A DNA stretch of 64,000 bases from Setaria digitata (lineage: Eukaryota > Nematoda > Chromadorea > Rhabditida > Setariidae): the NCBI GenBank assembly GCA_003640385.1, contig RCAB01000290.1, positions 17,412-81,411 of the forward strand, written 5' to 3'. A program made the translations under genes and the position numbers. Positions 49,601 through 61,900 of this stretch are shown one piece after another. Positions within the stretch are counted from its first letter, which is position 1. Each line of letters starts with the position of its first letter. The notes beneath the pieces are model-generated. The model saw only the letters and a program-made list of their open reading frames with translations, ran no database searches and was not told the DNA's origin.

Positions 49601-51165
49601 GTAGCTATAAAACTTATCACTCTTTGTTGAATTTATACCACTTCTTGGTTTTGATTCAAAATATCAGAAATATGTGTGATGCGGAATAACACATTTACTT
49701 ATAGGTTGGAATTACGGGAGATGATGTGCATGGGAAGTAAGTTAATTCATGTTAAATGTTAAATTCTTACTTGCTTTAAAACTAACCCAATTTTTATATT
49801 ACCGAAGGCATCTTTGTTTTTGATCTTCTTTGTTTTTTCTATTCATTTGTGCGATGCATTCGTCACCACCTATATTCTTCAATAAATCTCGAAATTAATT
49901 ATTCTTAAACAGGTTTTGTTTGGAAATCTGAATTTCTTGCAGAAACATTAAGTCGGAAGAAAATATGAATACTTCGTCAGCAAGTGATGTTATAATTGAT
50001 AGCATCATTTTCAATGAATCTTCTGCAAAAGTATCGAAACGTGAAAGGTGTGATCCGAATCAGTTTGACTTTTGCAAAGAATTATAGACCGTGCTTTTGC
50101 TAACAAATAGTTCTCGGTCTTTATTTGAAGAAATAGTTTTCCTTTTTATCTAATCATAGAGCATAACTTTATTTCATTTGTTGTTTTAGAAGTATTATGA
50201 AAACGTATCCGCTTAGTTCGCTTTCGGATGTTGTAGTCGAGAAAAGAAACAAGGATGGTAAAATAAAGAAGGAAGAAAAAGAAAGGCCTTGTATGTCATC
50301 ATATAATGTACGAGGAAGTTCGGGAGAATCTCAACGAAGAATTTCAAATTTCTGGCACCTGGTATTCTCATGTTTCAGGAATTTTTGATAGAAATTCAAA
50401 GCTGGAATATTTGTTATTGATCGGAATAGCTGTCATGGTTTTTGAAGAACGGAAAATTTGAGAGGGATTTTTTGGTTTTTTCGCATCATTTTAGTAGATC
50501 GAGCTCGCAGAACTCCATACGTTTGGCTTACCTTCTACGTTATTGTTTGAAAATTGCCCCCCTTCTACCCAATCGATAGTTTGAGCAGAAATGACTTTCA
50601 TTTATTTTGCTGCTTTGTTTATGAGATTTAACTTTTCACTTTTTGTAGGATGAACCTATGATAGATGGGAGTAGTTTTGCACAAATAATGGAAAATGAGC
50701 AAATTCGACAGTCAGAAACGATGCGGCAGACATGTTCACGGCTTTCTGATATAAACATGTGGGACATTTCATATCTTTTTGATTCGTGGTATAAATTCGA
50801 ATTTTAATATAATTAAAGCAAAAAAAAAAAACATTGGTCGTTGTTTGGTTTTTCTGGAAGCAAAGTTGTTTTGCGGCAGATATTTCTAATTAATTCATTC
50901 CTATACTTTGTAGCCTTTTCATGTGAAATGACTTCTCTTATCATAATAAGCTCATATGTTGTGCACAAATGCTCTTTTCAATATGTTTTATAGAATGGTT
51001 TTTCTCCATTCAATTTTTTCCTTTAATTTAAGGGAAGAGAGCGCAATGGCTGAGTTGGCAACGCATTACGAAAGTGAAGCTACGATACGAGGTGTTTCAA
51101 TCACAGTTAGCACAGAACGTAAGAAGGAGGAAGTGAATGATCCACTTTGGGCTGCGAGATCGTAA
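42975..51165 (+). CDS. IBTK-like ankyrin/RCC1/BTB protein
   Basis: Twenty-four exons join in phase to about 1076 aa: 42975-43013, 43348-43402, 43789-43985, 44049-44226, 44470-44597, 44836-45027, 45255-45413, 45565-45726, 45867-45956, 46230-46427, 46661-46736, 46809-46907, 47034-47206, 47606-47666, 47848-48125, 48655-48739, 48892-49106, 49217-49403, 49462-49568, 49705-49736, 49943-50047, 50190-50361, 50649-50758, 51033-51165. Order: ankyrin repeats (SSLHLAAYYDSVDLLEILLE; STPAQFAAMKGHLRAL); RCC1 repeats (YACGDN; AFSCGLGRYGKLGHGDEQDQ; VFGLNNNGQLG); a divergent BTB-like region (YFERWAGDQ); a BACK-like helical region (LMELLVFADKLICKNFF, DLFALARHLSSVELYDSL); a basic, probably disordered stretch (KKRRKHTRPSG); and the C-terminal block ESAMAELATHYESE ending PLWAARS, as at the end of vertebrate IBTK. 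Human IBTK (about 1353 aa) is a cullin-3 adaptor and BTK inhibitor. A ubiquitin-ligase adaptor role is inferred. Exons 11-14 are least certain. Confidence 0.87.
46616..46645 (+). repeat. Poly(T) tract of about 30 nt at a splice acceptor
   Basis: This run directly precedes TTAACAG (46650), a strong-looking acceptor in the IBTK-like gene. Phase, however, favours the next AG at 46660 (TTTGAG/ATG). Confidence 0.85.
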
Positions 51166-52361
51166 ACTGTTCGCTAATCTTTTCAGGTCTCTACTAGGTG
51201 CTGACTATAGTTCAACGTTTTCTTTTTGTTCCTTTCTTATCATCGTGCCTGGTGTGATCATCGAAGATAAGGAAATACAAGAAAAGAAGTGAGTAGCTTA
51301 TGTTTTAATTCGCAGGAAGGTTCATTTTTAAACTTTTTCTTTTTTTAATTTGATCTTCTGACCTACAGTTCCTAACAGTTATTGTTAATTGTTAGTGAAT
51401 ATTGTAGTGATAATCGGTGCGAGGTTTTTATGTTTCCTGAATATTTGAGATCTCAAATTTGCACTTCTAGTCTTTCAAACAGTAGGGTAGAACTTTTAAT
51501 AAGGTTATCAGCAAATTGAATTTAGGATAATGGAAAACACGAAGTCAAAATGTGACCGTTATTAGTCATTTTTCCTTTTAGCTCACTGTATTTTGTTACT
51601 CCGAGCATAGTAGTTGTAAACGATGATATGTGACAGTCTGTTTCTGGATGCAGAATATTTCTCCCTTCTATTCGGCTAACTGTTCTGATTTCTGGACAAC
51701 AAATTGGTTTCTCAGTCCAGTTTCAGTTTTTTCCTGAACTTTTACTGTTATGACATCTGTTTTATTTTTGGTTTAAGAACTGTCCTGTTTCATAGTTCTT
51801 TGTCACTTAATTTTTACTTTTCTTTTTTCACGATGAAAGTGGTTGTTTTTTGCGTTCTTCGCCACGTGAAATAATAGGAAATTTATATGCCGAACTTGAA
51901 GGTTTATCAAAGTTAGATGTTTAGTGATGTTAATGGTTGTTAGTGAAATGATTCTGTTTCACCTGTTATTTTTGACGTTATTTGTTCTTGTTTTGTTGGA
52001 ATGAATTTTAAATTAATTTGACCACAAACACATAACATTTGAGAATTACAGGATATATAAAGCTGCTGAGAAAGTTTTTCCGAATTGAATTGACGGTATT
52101 AATATAATGTAAAGAAAGCTTGATCAGCTGGTTCGTAGGAAACATTTTATGCATATTGCGTTATATAACGTGTCACTTCCTGTCACTTTCTTGGGATCTG
52201 TTTAAAGATACAGGTGGCGCTTAGTCTTTTACATACAGATTTTATCTTAATCTGTGTGTAAAAGAAGATGTAGAATTATGAAAATAAGCAGTAGAACATC
52301 AGGAATCTTGGAGAAACCAGCCAGTACCCGCATAACAGTACCGCCTTAGACTGGTGGTATT
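51166..52361. other. Spacer between convergent genes
   Basis: The 1.2 kb between the stop codons of the IBTK-like (+) and HMX-like (-) genes shows no coding frame. It presumably holds both 3' UTRs. A TTTATT (AATAAA on the - strand) near 51758 could serve the homeobox gene. Confidence 0.5.
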
Positions 52362-55300
52362 TTATGTCAGCTCTGCATTGGGACCGGTGATACCGGTCCC
52401 AGTACTGCCATATGTACTGTAAAGTAATTTTGCCGCTGCTGCCGCACCTTCTGCACTGTTGAAATTGATGATTGCTTGTGGTGATGTTGGTGTCGTGGAT
52501 GTCTGTGCCACCGTTGAATTTGCATGGAATAAGATTGCCGGATGTAGTAGTGACGGAGTGATATTTACCAGGGGTGATATCGGTAAGCTGAAATATTTTA
52601 AAGCTTACCTGAAATTTGGATGTAAGACGCATATAGCTTTATAAATCGGGTGGTGAATTGTGTCGTGTGGAGTATGCAGCGAGTTGAATACTCAGTGCCA
52701 ATTACAAATTTGTTTCTAATAAAATGTAGACGCGATAATATAAATTTTTTTTAGAGGAAATAGGGACCTATTTGCGACTGAAATACTTCCAGAAAAACGT
52801 TCTGGTGCATCGTTGATGTGTTGCATATTTGAAGCGAAAATGTGAGATCGGTGAATATTCATCGCGCTTGAACTATCCACATCACTTGCTGCCTGACGTT
52901 TCCATTTATTTCTCCTATTCTGGAACCAGATTTTCACCTGCAATCCATTTGACATTGTTATCCTGCTGATTTTGCCGAACGTACAGCACCCGAGCATATA
53001 TGCAACATCCGAAAGTAATGATGTGCCATAATTATAGCAATGAAACTGCTTCAGTCATGACGACATTACTGTAAAACTTTTATATTAATGTGGTTCAAAC
53101 AACTGTGCGTATCTAAATTACGAGCAATCAGTATTAAAAATTAGCAGTAGAAAAAAATATAAGACGATAGCTAACACATTATCCTTTTCTTGCTTATATA
53201 TGATGTAATGCGCTTGAAAATCATGTATTTGGAAGCTCTAGGCTCTCAATTTCATCTTTGGAAAATGATTTGAAAATGAATTTTAAATATTATAACAAGA
53301 TTTGCATAAAGAATGCCAAGTGTCAAGATGTTAATACTGAAAGGTATTGTCAGTTTTAGTTTGCATAGTGTATTGTAAAGAACTGAGCAAAATAAACTTG
53401 AAAAGCGAGAAGAACTACTGCTAGAAATTTCAAAATTATAGATCCGTTATTTGGGTGATATTTCATTAAAAAATAAAATTCATGCTCTGCAAAGCGAAGT
53501 GTCCTACGCTGCCCTTAGTTCATTCACTGACTATTGGCAGTTACCTGCGTTTCGCTAAGGTGTAAGGTCGAAGCCAAATATGCTCGTTCTTGGCTGGACA
53601 AATATCGCTTCATATCGAAGGTCATTTCCAATCTGGAGACCTGTTGGCGACTGAAAACCGTCCGAGTTTTCTTTTTCCGCGGAATGGTGGACCCAGATAA
53701 CAAAATCGTACTTTCATCGTCACTTGCGTGTATTGCAATATCATCATCATCATCATCATCATTATCATCATCATCATCATCGTCATCACTATCACCATCA
53801 TCGTCATCGTCATCACCACCTCCATCATCATCATTATCATTATCGCAGTCACTGCCCAATTCGGTGATTGAATCAGCTATTGTTTTCGAATTATCAGCGG
53901 TTTTCAGCTGCTGCTTTGAAGCATGGAAAGACGATCAAAATTAAAATCATCATGAACAAGAATGAAAACGATATGTAAATTCCAAATAATCATTTGGCAC
54001 GAAAAAATCACTATAATCCTTCCCTTAATAAGGTTTTTCCGTGTTCTTTATTTATCTTCCATTTCCTCAAGTGTGTAGTATTCACCCAAATACTATACTT
54101 TCACCAGTGTTACGTTATATACGGAAGCTAGTAATGAAATCTAATTAAACACATCTAGGTTTTCTAAGGGTTTCAAAACGTCATTTATCCCTTCAAAGCT
54201 TAAAATTGATCCGTTCTGAAATACACAAGTGCTATTTAGAGACGCAAAAATGTAGATCGATTTTTAGATTTAAGAATAAACATACCATATGAGTTTCTGG
54301 TGAACTTTCTGCAACACTAATACCATCTTGAATTACTTGAATTGTTTCATATTGTAGATTTTTGTGACGTTGTGAATAAGAAGATACCAACTGGAAGAGA
54401 TCCTTCGTGGAAGTTGATACTGAAATCAACTTCAGTTTAGTGGCATTTTCAAACCAATCACAAGGAAGTTATTACCAGAAAACCTGGATTTGCACAATCA
54501 GATTAAAAGAACTAAGTCATTGGACCTCATTTCTTTTTTTGACATCCTTCTCTCAGTTAAACATTGAAGTTAACTAGGACGAGTTGGAGAGGAAATAAGT
54601 TATAACCGAAACAAAGTCCTAAACGTGTACTTCATTAATAATTAAAGGATCAAACAAAACTGAGAGTAAATTGTTTGATAACAATTCATTAGTTATTTCA
54701 GTTTTTAGTCTCTTCTCCAAGGAACTTCGCAGTGGCTATATCTTAATGTTTTGAATTAATCAGTACACTTTTGAGAAACTTTAGTAGCAATTGCTAGACG
54801 AGGATTATGCTGTACTGAAGAAGGCTTGTTGCTGCTGCAGCTTGCATCGATGATTTTTAATAACCGTTTGCTAAACAGCGACAACAAACCCAAGAAATTC
54901 CCCGAGAAATTCAATAAGCAACACTTGGGGATCCATTCAGAGGATTAACTATGAACCTAAACGACCTCAATTTGCATAATAAGATAATATGAGAATTAAA
55001 GAGCAGAAGAAACAGGTAAAAGAGGTTATTACCAATGCTTTGATGAAGATGAACGTTTCGTTTGCATAAAATATTGTTAATGAATGATTCAAAACAAATA
55101 ACTGCAGGTAGTTTGATATGCTGCTGGCATTCATTAGTGCTAAAATCTTTTAGTCCTGACAACAAACAGAAGGCATTGGTGAGCAGCTTTCTAAAGTTCT
55201 TTTTAGTCGCACGAGATGCAATTGATTTCTTTTTTTATAAATAAATCTAGCAAACTTAGTTGCTTCAGTAGAACTCGGTCATCTGCCAGCCATGACTTTC

Positions 55301-58300
55301 ATTATTATGTCACTGGTTGTGAATCAAAAATTAATGTTTTTTTTTTTCTTTTTTTCCTTTTTTTTTTCAATTCGATTCATCATAATGATAAAATTTTGAA
55401 TGAATACGGTAATTCCGTGAATGATGCACAGTAGGACTCTGCGTAGAGCTCCTCATACATATTTAAAACGGTTGCAAAGCGAAAATTACGAGAGCTATTT
55501 GTTGAAAAGTTAGAAGTGCACTGGACAATTAGTACGATGATAGAAAAGGAAGCGGTATATTAAGAAGGTAATAAATTTATAGGGTAACTCACTGAATTCA
55601 ATGTCTACACGCATCATTAACGAACACAAACATGGTTCACATCTGTGTAACACATTTTCACTTTGATGATAACTTCCCACCATTGAAAGCTAGCTTATTC
55701 TTATTCCAAATTTAATATTTCCAAAAATTATCAAAAACATTTATAGAAACACAGGTATTTTTACTTAAATTCTGCTGCTTGAAGGAAGTTAATTCTAAAG
55801 AAAGAAAAAATAACTGAAAGTTCAGTTGTACAATGACTATTGAACCTATAACATCTCTTGGAATTACAGTAATAGCATCTGACCGGTAATTATCTGATTA
55901 TTGAGAGTAATCCATCTGCAAAGATGCCTCGTTTTTGGACAAGAGAAAAAGCTCATCGCAGTAATGATCACAATATCCCGTTTCCCATTGTGCTCAGCCA
56001 AGCAAAAAAAAAAGAAAAGAGACAATATTCAAATTAATTATCGTAAGCTAATTAGTGATGGGCGTATAATGAAAGCAATCCATTTCATGAATAAAATTTC
56101 AATTTTCACTGGGATTAGAACTGGGACTGCTGAACGTAAGGGTTAAATTTATTGGATTAAACCAAGCAGGTATTTGTTTCTAATTTATGGATTAACAAAT
56201 ATTTTTTTTATTCATTGCAGGCTTCGATTTCTTTGAATTTTATATTGATAAAGATTTCAAGCCTAAATGGCAATTCAGTAAGGCTGGCTAAGTTGGAAAA
56301 AACAGAATACATGGCTATGCTTAATAATTTCCACAAAATAGCTTGGAAAAGAAGAAAAGCGAGATGAAAGCATAAAATAGTTTTAGCTGTATGGCGAAAC
56401 AAAGGTTTTACATAAAGATTCCAATAAATAAAAAATTTTAACCAGTGGAACAAATTTTGGGTTGGGTGAAGAAAAGCATTAAATAAGAAAATGTTTCGTG
56501 TAGCGGTAGGATGCACCGATCGTGCTCAGATAACAGTGAATTAATTAGGTGATGAGCAAATAGAAAGTAAAAAAGAAATTAGTATATGAGGAAGTCGGGA
56601 AGTTAATTTGTCGGCCCAGTGTTTCGCAAAAAAAGTATGACTTCTTTGAAAACATAAACAGAAGAATTGGAATGGTAGGAAGATAACAATCTGAGTAACC
56701 ACTGTAATTATTGCTATTGTATTTGGCACACTGTCTCCCCAATATATATGTCCGGATATGGTTATGAATGCTTCAATAGCTCATTATGTTATAATGAAAT
56801 CATCCCGAAAATTATTCAAATGGGTACAGCTCACTGTATCCTTTGTAAAAGACCGTTCCGTCCTATTTTGCTCAATATTCCACGATACGGAGGTTGTTAA
56901 GGTTTCATCCTTCCTTCGGGTCAACATATTCCTACTATTTGTGCTGCAGCGGCAAGGGAAAAGATTTAAAGAGAGGAGGCGAGGTGGCTTCTTGAACAGG
57001 AAGATTTTGCTTCAAAGGAGGGTCTTCTTAAAATAATTGGATAAAAATGATGCTACCCAACTAATCGTATCCGCATATTCTCAAGAATTAAAGAGGTAAT
57101 ATGAGATATTCATTCCAACATATAATGCCATAAAAAAGGTGAGAAAAGGTTACTGCATCGAATGACTTTTATTATAGGTTGTCTATTCTATCAGAGCCAT
57201 TTTTTCACCAAGCATTTTAATAATTCGCCACCATACCATTACAGTCTGGTTTACTTTACATCTATAATAAATAAGCTTCGAGCTGCAATGATTTTATTTG
57301 TAGAATTGAGGTAAAACAAAGGGTCAAAACAACTCACTTATCCCGTGAACTCTTTCTGCTTGCTTTTTGTCATCACCTTGTCCAACATTCTGTTGTTGAG
57401 CAACTAAAGGGCGAACTGTAGATAGCCATGGTTGAAACCAAGGGTTATGTGGTGTTTGTTCCAAAATGCCTTTAAATTTCCTATGTATTTCGAATTTCTC
57501 ATATTTTTAATATTATTTTATATTTTAGCTTTCTGTACCTTTCTGAATTTTAAAGTTTCCACACAAACTATTTCCGGGTTATTCAAAAAATGGATAAAAA
57601 ACTTGTTGCTTTAAATTAAAAACTATTTTCATCAAAAAAATAAATTTGTCTGTCCATTGAATGACTTATAACCATAATTTAAACAAAATGACCGGCATGG
57701 AAATATCGTGATAATTGAGGACTGATATATGTTCCTTCATCAGTAACGTTCATTGCCGCGGGAAGTGAAGTCGAAGCAGTGCCTGTTTCTGTAGCAGTAG
57801 TGACATAAGTTTTCCTTACCAAACTTCCCATTCTAAATATTCCAAATTAGTCACATTAGAATTAGTGACATCAAAATGCTAAAAATTTTCACATTAAAGT
57901 ATGCTGAAAAAAAGTGAAACAAAGTTTAAAAAAAGTTGAGGAGTTTTGAACTAACGCCAAACAGTTCTTCATCTGTTAATAAAACTGCTAAAATAAACTG
58001 ATTTGTAATATTTTTCGAAAAACATTCACTGCTTTCGGCAAACAGATATCACATATTTTTTCATTGTTAATATGTTAAATTATATGTGTACATCAAACAT
58101 ATTATTACAAAAAAGGGATATTTATATAGTTTAGCATATCAGTAGAGAGTGAAAATATATTCATCATCTTTGACATGCTGCAAATATGCGGTAGAAATGC
58201 TTCATTATTATAATTATTATAACTGGAATGAACCGATAACGAGCACACATGGATTAAGTTCGTCATTTAATGGCCCTAAGTAACGCTTTGCTGGAATACA

Positions 58301-58910
58301 TACTGCTAGCAATTAGCTCAAATTTACAATGAAAACTGATAGGTTGTTTTACCGATAAGAGAAGATGCAGATTTGTGTAAAACATTTTGACTTAACTTCT
58401 TAACTAATTCGGATTCCCCTCCTCTATTTCATCCTTTATGAGCATATGCTAGTAAAACAAGAAATTCATATTTTTCTAAATTAATAATTGATGGCTGAGT
58501 AAAAATCTTTTGTCCTTGCACATTTGCTATATTCTTGCATATAATTTTTCATTTACCTGTTAGCACGGCTTGTTGTGTGCTTGTCGCTTAATATATCCGA
58601 AATAGAAAAACGGCATCGATTCCTTTTCGATTCGCTGGATAAATTGTTTTTATTTTTTTTCTCTTGATATTCATCTAAAAATTATATGCATATAGCCAAA
58701 GAAAAAGTGGTTTTGTAAAATCGAAACCTCCTAGACATTAAATATTCAAATTCAGTTTGCAATGCAGATGGCTTCATACAATTACATACTTGAGGATGAT
58801 TTAGCGATCTCTTCAATTGTATTATAAGTCTTATTTTGATCGGCATGTTTCCAGCGCTGAACTTCGTGTCCATCATCATTACATTTGCTATTCTCATGAT
58901 CCGCCATCAT
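52362..58910 (-). CDS. mls-2: HMX/NK5-family homeobox transcription factor
   Basis: Eight - strand exons join in phase to 469 aa: 58910-58790, 58674-58557, 57832-57693, 57469-57338, 54419-54286, 53913-53545 (start may be 53910 or 53907), 52937-52768, 52587-52362. Residues 63-69 are FSISDIL, an eh1-type Groucho-binding motif like that of vertebrate HMX proteins. An aromatic motif ([15 protein letters not shown]) in exon 4 resembles the conserved pre-homeodomain motif of HMX3. A long Asp run precedes the homeodomain (about 295-354): [32 protein letters not shown], then [14 protein letters not shown], diagnostic for HMX. The intron splits the homeodomain after ETQ, as is usual in the family. The C-terminal tail ([12 protein letters not shown], then an Ala run) matches the HMX tail. 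In C. elegans the orthologue mls-2 controls mesoderm, glia and neuron fates. The 2.9-kb intron 57337-54420 is coding-free and may hold enhancers. The exon 7 donor (AG/gtccct) is weak. Confidence 0.94.
52380..52400. repeat. Perfect 9-bp hairpin inside the last HMX exon
   Basis: GGGACCGGT and ACCGGTCCC are separated by GAT. The hairpin lies in the coding end, encoding a Gly/Thr-rich segment close to the stop codon. Confidence 0.8.
53740..53857 (-). repeat. GAT/GAC triplet repeat coding for Asp in the HMX gene
   Basis: Read on - this is GAT, GAC and AAT triplets giving a run of about 35 mostly Asp residues just before the homeodomain. The opposite strand reads poly-Ser and is a shadow. Confidence 0.9.
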
Positions 58911-61900
58911 TTCAATGGCTACCAAATTTTGCCTGGTCAAAAGTAAAAGTTGCATCTTTTACAGAAATCTTGTCCAGGCACAATAAATTTTAATGCGTTA
59001 AAAACAAGAATGATTAGCATAAAATGGTGCGCATTCTCTGTTTTTCTCTTTAGTGCTTATTTCAACTCTTTCTTCAACCCTTGATAAGTTGATATAAATA
59101 ATTTAAATAAAGTTTCCTTCTGGTTATTCGTCTAACAAGGAGCAGTCTATAAATGAGAACTTCAATTGTATTTTACTAGTTGAGTAGGATGGAAGCAAAA
59201 TAAGGTATTTAAATTTTCAAAATTTGGGTGGAAAATTCTGGAAGCAATAAAGTTTGATGGAATATGGGAACCAGCAAAATTGTTAGATTATCAAAACCAA
59301 TCAAATGATAGCCAAAACATTTTGAAGCCATCCACTTGAAAGACAAGCAATCGGATTTAAATGAATTGGTTGAACAAGAAGAAAAATGAGAAATATGCTT
59401 TGCAGTGTGAGCAGTAATAATGGCAAGTAACAGGTAATTAATTGGTACCTCAGTGGTATCATTAAGTTCAGATGCATTAGCATAACAGATCACTGATGAG
59501 CAATTAGAATAGACGATTCAGATTAATCTCATAATCTATGACTTAATCATTCATTTCGCATTCAACTCGTATCCAGGTTTTGTATCCAGGTGTGAAAAAC
59601 AATGCTAATATTCGTTCTAAAGATTATCACTAGAAGATTCAGGATTATTATAACGAGAAATGGATGGTTGATTCAAAATATGTTATTGCAAAGATACGTT
59701 TTTTGGACTCAATAAAGTCAATTTTACAATACAGAATGCTTAATTCCTTAATTTTTACTAAGACTTTCTCGTTTCTTGAAATTACCAGAACATCGTATTT
59801 ATCACCTCTATAAAATAAAAAATATTTAGGTCTCCACTACAGGAACTAGAAACTCGAGTAATTTGACTTGCAAAAGAATACTGAAGCTGCAAAGCTTTTT
59901 TTAAGAAATCTTTGTACGTTAGTACTATTTATATCGCAAAGGCTATTTTCTAGCCCAAGCTTTAGTTAACACTATTTTTCTTGTTATTATGTCTCCAAAC
60001 TTCCACTTTAAAACTCGAAGACTAACAAGATCTAAATTTTTTTTTGATTCTTTTTTTAAATGAATCAGTCAAAAATCATTGCTTTTATTTTTTCCTGTAC
60101 ACCACTTCTAAGAGCATATCCGACAATTTTACATTAATAAAATAATCTATGTGTATGAATGAAATTTCAGGGCAGCTTTTTAATTTTATATATCTGAATA
60201 TTTTAAAAAATAAACTGACATCTTAAGGATTATGAAATCTTACATTAAGCAAAACAATTGGTTGATAACTATTATGGGTTTGTTTTGAAGGTTATAAATT
60301 TACTAAAAACTTAGAAATCGAAGTTTGGCACAGAATTGAAGAGATGAAAATAGAAAAAGATCCGTTGGATGAATACAAAGAATAATCAGTAGTACTGAAT
60401 TAACCCTGGATGCTTAAGTTAACGAAACTTGAAGTCAAAAATTAATCTCAATAGGAGGTGAAAGAAAGCGTCACCGATATGTTCATATTCTTAAGGGGTG
60501 GACTTAAGATTGTGGGTGTGACTATTGCATTTCATTGGCTGACGGTAATTACAAATGCATCCCATTCGATTTCTTGGATTGGATAATGGATAGAATTGTA
60601 CAATTTTGCAACAAATTTTGAAACTATGCTCTGTTTTACAATTTCCAACTTAAAGTCACTTTTTTTGACTTTGATATTGTTATCTTAAGCTTGAAACTTG
60701 AAAAGACAACTTTCCGAATGCATTTTCGAGTAAATTTATTTTTTAAGGTCTTCTAACAGAATCTTTCTAAAAACTCCTGCATGACTTAATTTCTACCTAA
60801 TTTCTTCATACATGTCTTGGCTTCCTGGAACTACAACTGACCTAAGTCTCAGGAAGCTACTTTTTTATATAAGGATACTTGTGATCTAGTTGCATTTATT
60901 AAGTCTTATGAGATTTTAGGCAACTCTTTCAAATTTTCTCTAAAACAAATTTTCTTCTAAAAACTTTCAATGATAGCATTTGAACAAATAGCTATTCTTT
61001 GTTACATGAAAGATATCCAAAACAATTGACAACATAATTTGTTGTAAGCCATACTTTTCTCTTCATATAACTTCCATTTTTGGAGGAACACTATCTTAGT
61101 TTGCCAACATAAAAGAAGCAAATATTTAAAAGTTAACATTGTAGTCTGATGAAGAATAATGATAATAAACGAAAATTGGTAAATAAAAAAAAAAAATTAA
61201 TGGCTTGTAATTGATAGGTAACCAATTATTATGGTTTGTTTACACAATCATTTCCAAAACACTTCAACAAACAAATCATCTCCGAACAGCGAAACGGTAG
61301 TTTCTATCACTTTCATATCTCCTCACATAAATGAATCAATGAGAAAATGTTATAGCGTGTGAGGTCTTCATTAGGAATATTTTCCTATAATATCCATATA
61401 CGATATGTTATAAGACCAAAATTTCTTCATTAAATTCTACCAGAGTTCCAGATTTTTTAACCTACAAAATAATTAAAGAGAAATAAATTAATGCGGCCTC
61501 AAGAATTTTTGAATTGTTAAATAGTTTCGTTCTCTCCTACTCCAAATCAAAGTTTTTTTTTAATACACTGTCTGGTTTTTTTTCACCATCGGCGGTCATC
61601 CAATTTTATCCCTACCATTTTCTTAAAAAGCTTTCAAATTGGAAGAAATTAGCACATAATGTATTTTACAAAATTAAAAGCATCAAGCCACGAACCACAT
61701 AATTGGTCATTATTGATCATAGTAATTTAAAAGAAAAAAAATGATTTTTGCTTCGTTGGATGAATTTTGCAAAGAGAATAAATATTTAAAATTCCAAATT
61801 ATGTTTCTGAGTCATTAATGGATGGAATATAAAACACAAAATAGGTGAAATTCATGAAATGACACATCAGAAAAAGTATCTGAATTCTTAAAAAGTATAA

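Noticed and set aside
53534..53944. + strand poly-Ser frame of about 136 codons
   Set aside because: It is the reverse complement of the Asp run and homeodomain exon of the HMX gene.
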